A DNA stretch of 22,141 nt from DATJFH01 sp035495815 (lineage in GTDB: Bacteria; Acidobacteriota; Terriglobia; Bryobacterales; Bryobacteraceae): contig DATJFH010000089.1 in assembly GCA_035495815.1 (NCBI GenBank), positions 1-22,141 on the forward strand, in the 5' to 3' direction. Position numbers and translations under genes: made by a program. Shown one piece after another: positions 1 through 8,847 of this stretch (positions are counted from its first letter, which is position 1; each line of letters opens with the position of its first letter). Under the pieces are notes generated by a model that was given only the letters and a program-made list of their open reading frames with translations, ran no database searches and was not told the DNA's origin.

Positions 1-997
1 ATACCGTGTCTACCACTTCCGATAAAAGCTCCACCGCGCGATAGGGAGCCAGGCTCAGCTCCTGCCGGCGCATTTCGATCCGCGACAGCGTCAGCAGGTC
101 GGCCGTCAGGCTGGCCAGCCGTTCCGCGTTCTGCCGGATGATGCCGAGGAAGCGCATATTATTGGCGTGATCCTCGAGCGCGCCGTCCATCAGCGTTTCC
201 GTGTAGCCCTGAATCGAAGCCAGCGGCGTACGCAATTCATGCGAGACATTGATGACGAAATCCTTTCTCACCCGCTCCAGCTTTTCCAGTTCGCTGTGCT
301 CCCGCTCGAGCTGCTCCACCGCGCGCTGCAGGTGCTCGCCCGCGTCTTTGAGCTGGTTGCTCAAAATTCCCAGCTCGCCCTTGGTGTCCGAGGCGATCCG
401 CGCGCGGAAGTTCCCTTTGGCCAGCTCCCCGGCGAAGGCGATGATCGCCCCCAGGCGCTTGGAAGTCCTGCGGGCGAAAAAAGCCGCGATCAGGATTGCG
501 GGCAGAAAGCCCACCGCTGTCGCCGCCAGCATCTTGCCCCGGATCGACCTGACCTGCGCCTGCACGTCCGAGAGCGGAGCGGCCAGCCGCAGCGCCCCGT
601 TCGAAATGGGGACGGCTACGTACAGGTAATCCACGCCGGTAGTGGCGCTGTGGCGGATCGAGGATCCGCGGCCGCCGGCTAGGGCTCGCGCGAACTCGAT
701 CCGGTGGGCGTGGTTTTCCATCTTGGCCGGTTCGGCTTCGGAGTCGAAAAAAACCTGCCCGTCCTTCCCGATAATCGTAAGCCGGCCTTCCACCGCGCGA
801 GCCATCGCGTGCAGCTTTTCGCCCCCGGCGGGCAGGTTCAGGGCGAACAGCCGTCCTTTGTCGGCCAGGTCGTTCGTCAGGTTCTGGATGTAGCTGGATT
901 CCACCACCCGGGTGGCGAAATAGTCCACCGTGGCCATCGACACCGCCAGCAGGCACAAGGCCACCAATAGAAGCTTGAAAAAGATTCGCGCGGTCAA
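1..997 (-). CDS. PhoR-like sensor histidine kinase (3' end outside window)
   Basis: This is a membrane sensor kinase that should autophosphorylate on His and pass phosphate to the adjacent response regulator. The 332 visible residues show an N-terminal membrane helix (about 5-23), an extracytoplasmic sensor stretch (about 25-150), a second helix (about 155-175), a HAMP-like linker (about 176-230), and the HisKA box VSHELRTPL with phospho-acceptor His253. The ATP-binding domain lies beyond base 1. I chose the TTG start at 997: it overlaps the regulator's stop in a TTGA arrangement, GAGG lies 7 bases upstream, and it keeps the whole first membrane helix. The next ATG (codon 21) would cut that helix. 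The overlap implies coupled translation with the regulator. PhoR-type architecture is recognised from domain order, so phosphate as the signal is only a guess. Confidence 0.93.
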   Translation of the reverse strand, partial: MTARIFFKLLLVALCLLAVSMATVDYFATRVVESSYIQNLTNDLADKGRLFALNLPAGGEKLHAMARAVEGRLTIIGKDGQVFFDSEAEPAKMENHAHRIEFARALAGGRGSSIRHSATTGVDYLYVAVPISNGALRLAAPLSDVQAQVRSIRGKMLAATAVGFLPAILIAAFFARRTSKRLGAIIAFAGELAKGNFRARIASDTKGELGILSNQLKDAGEHLQRAVEQLEREHSELEKLERVRKDFVINVSHELRTPLASIQGYTETLMDGALEDHANNMRFLGIIRQNAERLASLTADLLTLSRIEMRRQELSLAPYRAVELLSEVVDTV

Positions 998-1698
998 ACG
1001 GGAGCCTCGAACCGGTATCCGAATCCTCGTACCGTGGTCAGGAAGCGGGGATCGTCCGGCTGTTCCTCGATGCGCTCGCGAAGCCTTCGAACGTGTACGT
1101 CCACCGTGCGCGGGCTCACGTAATGCTGCTGTCCCCAAACTTCCTCGAGCAGCTGCTCGCGGTTGTACGCTCGGCCGGGGTGCATGAGAAAGAATTCCAG
1201 CAGCCGGAATTCGGTCGACGTCAACGCCAGCTCCTCGTCACGCAGCGAGAGACGATGCGCGGCCCGGTCCAGCGTGAACGGACCCAGCTTCAAAAAACCC
1301 GCGTCCGGGCCTTCCGCTTCGTCCTGCTCGCCCCGGCGGAGGTGCGCTTTGACCCGCGCCATCAGCTCCCGCGGGCTGAACGGCTTGGTCACATAGTCGT
1401 CGCCGCCGATTTCGAGGCCCAGCACCCGGTCCACCTCGTCCGAACGCGCCGTCAGGAAGACCACCGGAGTGCGGGCGATCGCCGCGTTCTTCCGCAGCCG
1501 CCGGCAAAGTTCGAAACCATCGCCGTCCGGCAGCATCACGTCCAGGATGATCAGATCCGGCTTCCACGCCTCCAGGTGCTCGACGGCCCCCTTGCATCCG
1601 GAGATCACGCAAGTCTGCAGTCCCTGCCGGCCCAGGTTGTACTCGAGCAGCGCGGCCAGCTCGGACTCGTCTTCGATAATCGCGACCTTCTTTGCCAT
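994..1698 (-). CDS. PhoB/OmpR-family response regulator
   Basis: This is a DNA-binding response regulator of 234 residues. The receiver domain (about 4-118) has the acidic pair Glu9/Asp10, phospho-acceptor Asp53 in ILDVMLPDGDG, Thr83 in FLTARSD and Lys105 in YVTKPFSPRE. The C-terminal winged helix (about 135-230) ends in the typical TTVRGFGYRF. It is the first gene of a two-gene operon with the downstream kinase, and the two overlap by 4 bases. An in-frame ATG 21 bases upstream (1719) would add seven residues. I prefer 1698 because MAKKVAIIEDE is the usual length before the first beta strand. A TAAAAT-like -10 box also lies just upstream of the earlier ATG, which could put the transcript start at or after it. 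The family is certain, but the regulon is unknown. Confidence 0.95.
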   Translation of the reverse strand: MAKKVAIIEDESELAALLEYNLGRQGLQTCVISGCKGAVEHLEAWKPDLIILDVMLPDGDGFELCRRLRKNAAIARTPVVFLTARSDEVDRVLGLEIGGDDYVTKPFSPRELMARVKAHLRRGEQDEAEGPDAGFLKLGPFTLDRAAHRLSLRDEELALTSTEFRLLEFFLMHPGRAYNREQLLEEVWGQQHYVSPRTVDVHVRRLRERIEEQPDDPRFLTTVRGFGYRFEAPV

Positions 1699-1795
1699 GG
1701 ATTCGTGAATGTCACCCATATTTTAACAGGGCGGCGGCCGGCGCCCGCTCCGGAGACCCGTTTGCGCCGCCCGGCAACCCGGGGATATTCTGAAC

Positions 1796-3226
1796 ATGAT
1801 GAATCAACTTACTCGCCGCTCTCTGCTCCGTGGCGCCGTCGCATCTCCCGCGCTGTTCAATATCGTGAGCGCCGCCAAGCCGACGGATATTCGCATCGAG
1901 GATATCCGCTACGCATACGAGGATTACATTTACCGCACTCCCATCAAGTTCGGCGGATCCGTCCTCGACCGGGCGACGATCATCAACGTCAACTGCACGG
2001 TTCGCACGGCGGGCGGCAAGGTCAGCAAAGGATTCGGGTCCATGCCCATGGGCAACGTGTGGTCCTTCCCCTCCAAAACGATGTCCTACGAGACCACGCT
2101 TGGGGCGATGAAGAACCTGGCCGAGAGAATCTCCAAAATCACCGGCGCCTACAAAGAATCCGGCCACCCGGTGGACATCAACGTGGCGCTGGAGCCCGCC
2201 TTTTTGAAAGCGGCCGGGGAGGTGTCGAAGCAGATCAAACTCGATGCGCCGATTCCGAAACTGTGCACCCTGGTAACCGCCAGCGCGTTCGACGCCGCCG
2301 TTCACGACGCTTTCGGCAAAGCCCACGGACTGAACTGCTACCGCACCTATGGTCCGGAGTTCATGACGCACGACCTGTCGCGGTATCTCGGGCCGGATTT
2401 CAAAGGCGAGTATCTCAGCCAGTACGTATCCAGGGATCCCAAGCCGAAAATGCCGCTCTATCATCTGGTGGGCGCGGTGGATCCGCTCACCAAAGACGAT
2501 GTCAAGAAGCCCATCGGCGACGGCCTGCCGGAGACGCTGCCGGAGTGGATTCGATACAACGGCCTGACCAACCTCAAAATCAAGCTCAACGGTGACCAGG
2601 TGGAATGGGACATCGACCGTGTCCTGAGCGTGGACCGGGTGACGACGGAGGCCCAGAAACAGCGCGGCGTATCCAGGTGGGTCTATTCGCTGGACTTCAA
2701 CGAGAAGTGTCCCAACGTCGACTACCTGCTGGCCTTTCTCCGTCGCGTGAAGGAGAAATCCGCAGGCGCCTTCGAGCGCATCCAGTACGTGGAGCAGCCC
2801 ACCGCGCGGGACTTGAAAGCCCACCGCGAGCAGGACATGCACAAAGCCGCGGCGTTGAAGCCGGTGGTAATCGACGAATCCCTGACGGATATCGAGAACC
2901 TGATGCTGTCCCGGGAGATGGGCTACACCGGCGCGGCGCTCAAGGCCTGCAAGCAGCAGAGCCAGGCCATGCTGATGGCGGCCGTCGGGCAGAAGCACAA
3001 AATGTTCCTCTGCGTGCAGGATCTTACCTGTCCGGGAGCGTCTCTGATCCACTCGGCTGGCATAGCGGCGCGCGTCCCCGGTGTGGCCGGGATCGAAGCC
3101 AACGCGCGTCAGTATTTTCCCGCCGCGAACAAAGGCTGGGACCAAAAATTTCCCGGGATTTTCAAAATCACCGACGGAAGCATGCAGACAGGCGTGCTGA
3201 CGAAACCCGGCCTGGGCGCGGTCTAA
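1796..3226 (+). CDS. Tat-exported enolase-superfamily (mandelate racemase/muconate lactonizing-like) enzyme
   Basis: The protein has 476 residues. Enolase-superfamily enzymes abstract a proton alpha to a carboxylate in a Mg-dependent reaction, typically racemising or dehydrating sugar acids. The visible catalytic signature is KIK (Lys261/Lys263), metal-ligand candidates Asp300 and Asn302 in SLDFNE, Glu333 in YVEQPT, Asp360/Glu361 in VIDES, and a downstream Lys in ALKACK (383/386). The C-terminus ends in the family-like PGLG. The N-terminus carries a twin-arginine motif (RRSLLRG, residues 7-13) followed by a short apolar stretch, so export to the periplasm is likely. It is longer than usual for the superfamily (about 370-420) because of the leader and an insert around 190-250. 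The next gene is a UxuA-like enzyme, which suggests a sugar-acid pathway. The substrate cannot be read from the sequence. A second ATG follows directly at 1799. Confidence 0.9.
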   Translation: MMNQLTRRSLLRGAVASPALFNIVSAAKPTDIRIEDIRYAYEDYIYRTPIKFGGSVLDRATIINVNCTVRTAGGKVSKGFGSMPMGNVWSFPSKTMSYETTLGAMKNLAERISKITGAYKESGHPVDINVALEPAFLKAAGEVSKQIKLDAPIPKLCTLVTASAFDAAVHDAFGKAHGLNCYRTYGPEFMTHDLSRYLGPDFKGEYLSQYVSRDPKPKMPLYHLVGAVDPLTKDDVKKPIGDGLPETLPEWIRYNGLTNLKIKLNGDQVEWDIDRVLSVDRVTTEAQKQRGVSRWVYSLDFNEKCPNVDYLLAFLRRVKEKSAGAFERIQYVEQPTARDLKAHREQDMHKAAALKPVVIDESLTDIENLMLSREMGYTGAALKACKQQSQAMLMAAVGQKHKMFLCVQDLTCPGASLIHSAGIAARVPGVAGIEANARQYFPAANKGWDQKFPGIFKITDGSMQTGVLTKPGLGAV

Positions 3227-3232
3227 GTGGCC

Positions 3233-3256
3233 GCCGCCTTTCGAGGCGGCTTCTTT
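3233..3256 (+). terminator. Candidate intrinsic terminator or attenuator hairpin
   Basis: A perfect 7-bp inverted repeat (GCCGCCT and AGGCGGC) closes on a TTCG loop and is followed by TTCTTT. It begins 7 bases after the stop of the enolase-like gene and ends 30 bases before the next start. The T tract is short and interrupted, so it may act as a partial terminator or an mRNA-stabilising 3' end that lowers expression of the second gene. Confidence 0.5.
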
Positions 3257-3286
3257 GCCAGTGACCTGAATCCGCCGAAGGAGCTT

Positions 3287-4354
3287 ATGGAACGACGACA
3301 ATTCGTCCGAATCGGAATGGCCTCGGCCGGCGGAGCCTTACTCCGCTACGCCGCTGCTCAAAGCCAGGCGCCGGAGGGTATCAAGCTCGGCACGATGTTC
3401 ACCGACCGGCCCGGCGAAAACGACCTCGCCCTGCTCCGCCACGCCGGCGTCGAAGCCGTCTCGATCTGGACCTCTATCGAGAACAATTCGGCCGAGTGGA
3501 TGATCGGCATGCGGAAGAAGCTCGAAGCGAACGGCGTCCAGGTCTACAACTTCGGCATCCTTGACCTGCACTGCGATCCCGTCATGGTGCTCGGCCTTCC
3601 CGGCGTGGAAACCAAGATCGAGCAGTACAAGACATACCTGGGGAATCTGGGACGGGCCGGTATTCACTACACCACGTACGCTCACATTTCCAATATCAAG
3701 AATCAGCCGACTCCGGGCTTCTACCAGACTTCCGTGGGAAAAACCCGCGGCGACGCGAACACGCGTGAGTTCGACCTGGCCGTGGCTCAAAAGCTGCCCT
3801 GCACCTTCGACAAGGAATACCAGGAAGAGCAGATCTGGAAGACCTTCACGACATTCATTCGCGCGGTGATGCCCGTGGCCGAAAAGAACAAGGTGCGGAT
3901 CGGGCTGCATCCCGACGATCCGCCGGTCGCCTCACTGGGTTGCGTGGCCCGCGTCTTCCGCACTTATGCCGCCTACGAGCGGGCTTTTCAGCTTGCGGAC
4001 AGCGACAACTTCGGCGTGTGTCTCTGTATCGGCACCTGGGCAGAGGGCGGGAAACCCGCCTTCGGCAAGGACCCGGTCGAAGCCGTGCGCGCCTTTGGGG
4101 CCAAGAAGCGGATCTTCAAGGTGCACTTCCGCAACGTGAACTCCACTCTGCCGCGCTTCCGCGAAACTTTCGTCGACAACGGCTATCTCGACATGTACCA
4201 GGTGATGAAAGCGCTGCGGGACGTAAAGTTCGACGGCATCGTCGTGCCCGACCACGTACCCGGCGGCGGTTATCCTGCGGTGAACAATTCCTACACGATC
4301 GGGTATATGAAAGCGCTGCGAGACAGAGTCAACGCGGAAGCGCGCCGGGTGTAG
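3287..4354 (+). CDS. Tat-exported mannonate dehydratase (UxuA)-like TIM-barrel protein
   Basis: The protein has 355 residues and belongs to the xylose-isomerase-like TIM-barrel fold. It resembles UxuA, which dehydrates D-mannonate to 2-keto-3-deoxygluconate. Visible UxuA-like signatures are GLHPDDPP (206-213), CLCIGTWAEGG (245-255), KVHFRNV (278-284) and the PDH motif (321-323). Cys247, His280 and Asp322 are plausible metal ligands by comparison with the family. The N-terminus has a Tat motif (ERRQFVRIG) and an Ala/Gly-rich stretch, which is unusual because UxuA is normally cytoplasmic. I chose ATG 3287 because AAGGAG sits three bases upstream and this start gives the Tat motif. A GTG at 3227, directly after the previous stop, would run through the hairpin and looks spurious. 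It probably works with the preceding enolase-superfamily enzyme. A related sugar isomerase or epimerase role is possible. Confidence 0.88.
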   Translation: MERRQFVRIGMASAGGALLRYAAAQSQAPEGIKLGTMFTDRPGENDLALLRHAGVEAVSIWTSIENNSAEWMIGMRKKLEANGVQVYNFGILDLHCDPVMVLGLPGVETKIEQYKTYLGNLGRAGIHYTTYAHISNIKNQPTPGFYQTSVGKTRGDANTREFDLAVAQKLPCTFDKEYQEEQIWKTFTTFIRAVMPVAEKNKVRIGLHPDDPPVASLGCVARVFRTYAAYERAFQLADSDNFGVCLCIGTWAEGGKPAFGKDPVEAVRAFGAKKRIFKVHFRNVNSTLPRFRETFVDNGYLDMYQVMKALRDVKFDGIVVPDHVPGGGYPAVNNSYTIGYMKALRDRVNAEARRV

Positions 4355-4357
4355 GCC

Positions 4358-5587
4358 TCAGCTTCCAATTCCGCTGATATCGATCAGGTACATCTGCCGT
4401 CCGCCTCCGTGCGGCGAGTCGATCACCACCTTGCGCCCGTCCGGGCTCGAGCGCGGATGATTGTCGCACCGCCATTCGCCCGTGTATTCCGAAGGCGAGA
4501 CGAAGTGTCCGAGGGGATACCGCTTCGCCGTCTCCGTGTCGTAGAGATACGGATGCTGCAGCCGATCCTTGTCCGGATACGTGTCGTTGAGGACCCATCT
4601 GTAGCCGCGCAGGTACGTGTTGTGGCCGTTGACCGTCATCACGTCCGGTGCGATTACCTCGACGTCCTCGCTGCGGTCTTTGTAGATATAAAATTTGTGA
4701 CCGTGGGAAGGGTGCGTTGCCCAGGCCATCACGTGCGTGCTGCGTCGCCAGATGAAGTGCGACGTGTCGCCGTAGGGATCCAGCACGTACAGGTCCGTGC
4801 CGTCCGGATTCGTCGTGAACATCCGTGTGATGCCGGCCTTCGGATTGGACATGGCGCCGCGCCGCCGGTGCAGAAAAATGAATCGCGATCCGTCCGGCGC
4901 GACCAGCAGGTGATTGAACTTGTGCTTCGATCCCGTCCAGTCGCCAATTTTGTAAGGGACCCTGGCCGCCTGCGCGTAGCTGACGATCAACTGCTGTTTC
5001 CCGGTTGTCAGGTCCATCCGCCAGATTCCGGTCTGCTCCGGCGCGAGCACGTCCTTGTACTTGTCCGGAATGCCCGCGTAGCCGTATCCCGGACGCATAT
5101 CGGCCAGCCGGCTGAAATCGGTGGAAACCGCCCACTTCGCGTCCGGACTCAGCGCGTAGACGGGACCGGGCAGGGTCCGGCGCTTGCCCGTCTTCACGTT
5201 GAGGATGTGGGAGATGTAATGGCCGTCGCCGCGGTCATTGTAGATCACCTCCTCGGACGAACCGGGCAGCCATTGCAGCATGCAGCCCTGCTGCCAGCAC
5301 CAGGCGCGCGTTTCGCCCAGGTCGATCCAGCGGTCGTTGTCTTTCAGGTCCACCATCCCGATGCGAATCCGGTCGTCTGCGGTAGGGGAACGGTGCTCGA
5401 AGCCCACCTCCATTCCGAGCACGTAGCGGCTGGAGGGATCGAACTGCAGCTTGTCGTAATATCCGAACCAGTGAAACTTGGGTCCCTTGGTGATGGCGCG
5501 CACCGGCGGCAGCGTGTCCGCGCGGGACCTTCGCGCCGATGCGGCCGCCAGCGCTCCCAGAAAATGTCTGCGATTGAAGTTGCTCAT
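4358..5587 (-). CDS. Tat-exported beta-propeller protein, oligogalacturonate-lyase-like
   Basis: The protein has 409 residues. It has a Tat signal (NRRHFLGALAAASA, residues 5-18) followed by repeated WD40/TolB-like propeller blades, seen as recurring SPDAKW, APDGSRF, NPDGTD and SPDGRKV motifs. A conserved-looking C-terminal block contains NGHNTYL, LNDTYPD, GEWRCDNHPRSS and HGGGRQMYLIDI. This layout resembles PL22 oligogalacturonate lyases, which cleave small pectin fragments, and related uncharacterised exported propellers. The His residues in that block are candidate metal or substrate ligands, but I cannot match them to the PL22 catalytic set. It starts 19 bases after the end of the TonB-dependent receptor gene and probably shares its transcript. 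It converges on the UxuA-like gene with only 3 bases between the stops. The fold is fairly certain and the enzymatic role is inferred. Confidence 0.82.
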   Translation of the reverse strand: MSNFNRRHFLGALAAASARRSRADTLPPVRAITKGPKFHWFGYYDKLQFDPSSRYVLGMEVGFEHRSPTADDRIRIGMVDLKDNDRWIDLGETRAWCWQQGCMLQWLPGSSEEVIYNDRGDGHYISHILNVKTGKRRTLPGPVYALSPDAKWAVSTDFSRLADMRPGYGYAGIPDKYKDVLAPEQTGIWRMDLTTGKQQLIVSYAQAARVPYKIGDWTGSKHKFNHLLVAPDGSRFIFLHRRRGAMSNPKAGITRMFTTNPDGTDLYVLDPYGDTSHFIWRRSTHVMAWATHPSHGHKFYIYKDRSEDVEVIAPDVMTVNGHNTYLRGYRWVLNDTYPDKDRLQHPYLYDTETAKRYPLGHFVSPSEYTGEWRCDNHPRSSPDGRKVVIDSPHGGGRQMYLIDISGIGS

Positions 5588-5606
5588 GTCAGGCCAGACT
5601 CCACAT

Positions 5607-8600
5607 CTAGTAAATCAACTTCAGCGCGAACTGCAAAATCCGCGGCGGCCGGGCCGAGGTGTGGGTTCCGAAGGTCGGCGTATTCACCGTATTGGCGAAC
5701 TGCAGGAAGCTGGTGTGATTGGCGGCGTTGAACAGCTCCGAGCGAAACTCGAGCCGGCTCGCTTCGGTCAATCTGAACCGCTTGTTCACCGCCACATCCC
5801 AGTTGTGAATCCCCGCATCCCGAATGATATTGCGTCCTGTGTTGCCGAACGTGCCGCGCACCGGAACGGCGAACGCCTTGGGGTCGAAGAGCAGGCGGGA
5901 TGGACCGTTCTTGACGAAGCCCGGCGGCGTCGGGTCGCCCACCAGTTCCGCCCGCTGCGTCCCCGCGCCCACATTGGCTGGATCGCCTTGCACCAGCACC
6001 GACCAGGGATTCCCCGTCTGGGCCTGCGTGATGCCCGTCAACTGCCATCCGCCGAGGACGTAATCCGTCAGCCCCCCGCCGCTCAGAAAGCGCTTCCCGC
6101 GTCCGAAGGGAAGGTTCCAGACGTAGCTCACCGCCAGCCGGTGCGGCACATCGAAATAGGAAAGCCCCCGCTCGTTCGACCGGTCGTACTGATTCTGCGG
6201 AATGGCCGGCTGCGCCCCGATATTCCCAGCGAACGACGAATTGTCGATCGATTTCGAATACGTGTACGCCACCAGGAACTGCAGCCCTGCCGAAAATCTC
6301 CGCTCCAGCCGCGCCAGCAGCGCGTGATAATTCGAGAACCCGTTGCGCGAGATGATCTGCGGATTGGCCGCAAACGAGGGATACGGCTGCCGGCTCGCGA
6401 TCGTCGTCAGCCTCGAGGGGTCCTTGTCCGGCACAGCCTGGTTGGCCAGATTGCGCCAGTCGAGCTTGGTTCCCTTGGACCCCATGTACCCCACTTCCAG
6501 CGCCAGGTTCGGCCGCATCGCCCGCTGCACGTTGAGGCTCCACTGCTGCACGTAGCCGACCGGCATCTCCTTCGACAGCGAGTTGAAACTGGTAGCCCCC
6601 ACGGTCACCTCCGGCGGAAACAGGTTGGACCACACGAAACTCGGCCGCGTGATGTCGTTGGTCAGGGCGTACGTCAGCTGGTGCGGGTAGTTGAAGCTGC
6701 CGAACAGGATCTCGTTGTTGGCGTTCTGCGCTTCGTAGAAAACACCGTAGCTTCCCCGGACGGAGTGGCGCTTGCTCCCGCCCGGCCTCCAGGCAAAGCC
6801 GAACCGCGGCGCAAAATTGTTCTTGTCGGGTGGAACCAGTCCCTCCGGCGCCAGCGGCCTGTCGGTGCTCGTGAAGCCCTTTCCGGGCACGAAGAAGCTC
6901 GCCATGCCCGAGTAGATCAGCCGCCCTCCGGGATAATCCCCGTCGAACAACGACCGTTGGCCGCGATTGTTCACGAGCGGCGATGGATACTCATACCGCA
7001 CGCCCAGGCTCAGCGTCAGGTTGTCCCGCACCTTCCAGTCGTCCTGCACGAAGGCTTGCCAGACGGTGCTCAGGTTGACTCCGTCCGGACCCGGCGGAGC
7101 CGCTGCCCCGGCCGATTGCGCCAGTCCCAGCAGGAAGTCGGCCACCGGAACGCCGGAGAATGCTCCGGTGAATCCAAAGCTCCCGTTGGTCGCGCCGATG
7201 TTGCGGACGTCCAGCAGCAGCCGCCGTATGTCCACGCCCGTTTTTACCGTGTGCCGTCCGTGGATCCAGGTGAGGTTGTCCACATAAGAAAAGGTATTGA
7301 TGCGCTGCGTGATCAATGATGACCCGCCCAGCCCGGTGAACCCCGTGATGTTCACCGTGGGCAGCGCGTTGAACGAGGCGTTTCGGCTCAGCGTGTTCTT
7401 CAGGCCCAGCGCCTCCGCGAAGTTCGTGCCGAAATGCGGCGGCCCCTGATGCAGCGTATGGCGGCTGAAGCCGGCCCGGAATTCGTTGATCAGGCTCGGA
7501 CGCAGCACCCAGTTATGTCCCAGCAGCGCGCTCTGGTCCCGCGCCAGTCCGTTCTGCGTGTACTCCGGAACCAGGCTGGGATTGATATTGGTGTTGTCGT
7601 GGAACGTGTACCTCGCGAAGCCGTGGCTGTTGGCGCTGAACTGCTGGTCGACCTTGATCGTGAACTGGTCGAAATCTCCGGCCGTGCTTACCGGCGTAAT
7701 CAGATTGATTCCCGGACCCAAAGCGCCCGGCGGCAGCGTCGTTACCGGCATGTATTTCCGGAACACCACGCTCGCCGGATCGAAGCGTGAAGCCGGAATC
7801 TGCTTGTCGGGGAATACCGTTCCCGGGTTGAGCGGATCCCGCACCGATGCGCCGGCGGCCGTGGTCAAATCGCCGTTCAGCTGCGCCTGCACCGGCACGG
7901 TGGAGAGCCGCGTATTGGGAGACCTCTGCCGTGTCCCTTCGTAGTTGAACAGCCAGAACGTCTTGTTCCGGCCGTCGTAGATCCTGGGCAGCGCCAGCGG
8001 ACCGCTCACCGTCCCGCCGAACTGGTTGCGCCGCAAAATCGGCTTGCGCGCGCCGTCGAAAAAGTTGCGGGCATTCAACTTGTCGTTGCGTAGAAACTCG
8101 AACAGCGTCAGATGGATCTTGTTCGAGCCCGATTTGGTGACCACGTTGATCTGCGCCGCCCCGCGCCCGTACTCGGCATTGAATGTGTTGCGCTGGATCT
8201 TGAACTCCTCGATCAGATCGATCGACGGATTGATGAACGTGACGTTGGCGTTGCTGTTGGTGTTGGTCGCTCCGTCCATCATGAAACTGTTGCTCAGCCC
8301 GCGCGTGCCGGCCACGCTGAAGTAGGCGTCGTTGCCCGCCCCCGCGACGGGAGCGATCACCCCCGGCGCCAGCACCGCCAGTTGCTGGAAGTTGCGTCCG
8401 TTGAGCGGCAGCTCGACGATCCGCTGGTTGTCGATCACCGTCCCCTGGCTGGCCGTGTCGGTCTCGATGATCGGGGCCGAGGAAGTCACCTCCACCTGCT
8501 GTTCCACGCCGCCTACTTCGAGTTGAATGTCGATGCGCGCCCGCTGGTCCACCGCCAGGTCCACCCGCGTCACCAGCGCGCGCTTGAAGCCCGGCGCCTC

Positions 8601-8840
8601 GCAGGAGACTTCGTACTCGCCGACCGGCAGCGCCGGCGCCTGGTAAGCGCCGTCTTTGTCCGTTTTCAATACCCGGACCGCATTCGTGGCCGAGTTGCGA
8701 ATCCGCACATTGGCGCCCGCAACCACGGCTTGTGACTTGTCCGACACCGTGCCCAGAATCGACCCGAACAGCGACTGGGCCGGCGCCGTACGAACAGCGA
8801 GCACGGACAGCAGGAGAACCAGCGGCCTGGCAATTTGCAT
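5607..8840 (-). CDS. Oar-like TonB-dependent receptor with carboxypeptidase-regulatory domain
   Basis: This is an outer-membrane beta-barrel transporter of 1,077 residues. A signal peptide (about 1-22) is followed by a CarboxypepD_reg-like beta domain (about 25-100). The plug comes next, with the acidobacterial-type ELPLNGRNFQQL motif (143-154), and then a long barrel that ends in an aromatic C-terminal strand (ALKLIY). Such receptors import large or scarce ligands, in this phylum often glycans or their breakdown products, using TonB energy. I chose ATG 8840 because GAGGAG sits 7 bases upstream and a clean signal peptide follows. The open frame extends 57 codons further but has no signal sequence there. 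The beta-propeller gene follows 19 bases downstream, suggesting a receptor plus glycan-processing pair. The ligand is unknown. SusC lacks this plug signature, and no SusD-like gene is present. Confidence 0.95.
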   Translation of the reverse strand: MQIARPLVLLLSVLAVRTAPAQSLFGSILGTVSDKSQAVVAGANVRIRNSATNAVRVLKTDKDGAYQAPALPVGEYEVSCEAPGFKRALVTRVDLAVDQRARIDIQLEVGGVEQQVEVTSSAPIIETDTASQGTVIDNQRIVELPLNGRNFQQLAVLAPGVIAPVAGAGNDAYFSVAGTRGLSNSFMMDGATNTNSNANVTFINPSIDLIEEFKIQRNTFNAEYGRGAAQINVVTKSGSNKIHLTLFEFLRNDKLNARNFFDGARKPILRRNQFGGTVSGPLALPRIYDGRNKTFWLFNYEGTRQRSPNTRLSTVPVQAQLNGDLTTAAGASVRDPLNPGTVFPDKQIPASRFDPASVVFRKYMPVTTLPPGALGPGINLITPVSTAGDFDQFTIKVDQQFSANSHGFARYTFHDNTNINPSLVPEYTQNGLARDQSALLGHNWVLRPSLINEFRAGFSRHTLHQGPPHFGTNFAEALGLKNTLSRNASFNALPTVNITGFTGLGGSSLITQRINTFSYVDNLTWIHGRHTVKTGVDIRRLLLDVRNIGATNGSFGFTGAFSGVPVADFLLGLAQSAGAAAPPGPDGVNLSTVWQAFVQDDWKVRDNLTLSLGVRYEYPSPLVNNRGQRSLFDGDYPGGRLIYSGMASFFVPGKGFTSTDRPLAPEGLVPPDKNNFAPRFGFAWRPGGSKRHSVRGSYGVFYEAQNANNEILFGSFNYPHQLTYALTNDITRPSFVWSNLFPPEVTVGATSFNSLSKEMPVGYVQQWSLNVQRAMRPNLALEVGYMGSKGTKLDWRNLANQAVPDKDPSRLTTIASRQPYPSFAANPQIISRNGFSNYHALLARLERRFSAGLQFLVAYTYSKSIDNSSFAGNIGAQPAIPQNQYDRSNERGLSYFDVPHRLAVSYVWNLPFGRGKRFLSGGGLTDYVLGGWQLTGITQAQTGNPWSVLVQGDPANVGAGTQRAELVGDPTPPGFVKNGPSRLLFDPKAFAVPVRGTFGNTGRNIIRDAGIHNWDVAVNKRFRLTEASRLEFRSELFNAANHTSFLQFANTVNTPTFGTHTSARPPRILQFALKLIY

Positions 8841-8847
8841 TAGAAAA

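Noticed and set aside
3227..3286. GTG start for the UxuA-like gene directly after the enolase-like stop
   Set aside because: It would translate through the hairpin and bury the Tat motif 20 residues inside. ATG 3287 has AAGGAG and a Tat signal at its start.
1093..3301. Long open frames on both strands (500 codons plus at 1093-2595; 529 codons minus at 1712-3301) overlapping the regulator and the enolase-like gene
   Set aside because: They are antisense or out-of-frame to genes with clear catalytic motifs. Their translations are rich in Arg, His and Gly with no recognisable domain, as expected from GC-biased shadow frames.
5478..7319. 613-codon plus-strand open frame inside the TonB receptor region
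   Set aside because: It lies antisense to the receptor, is Arg/Pro/His-rich, and shows no domain or ribosome binding site.
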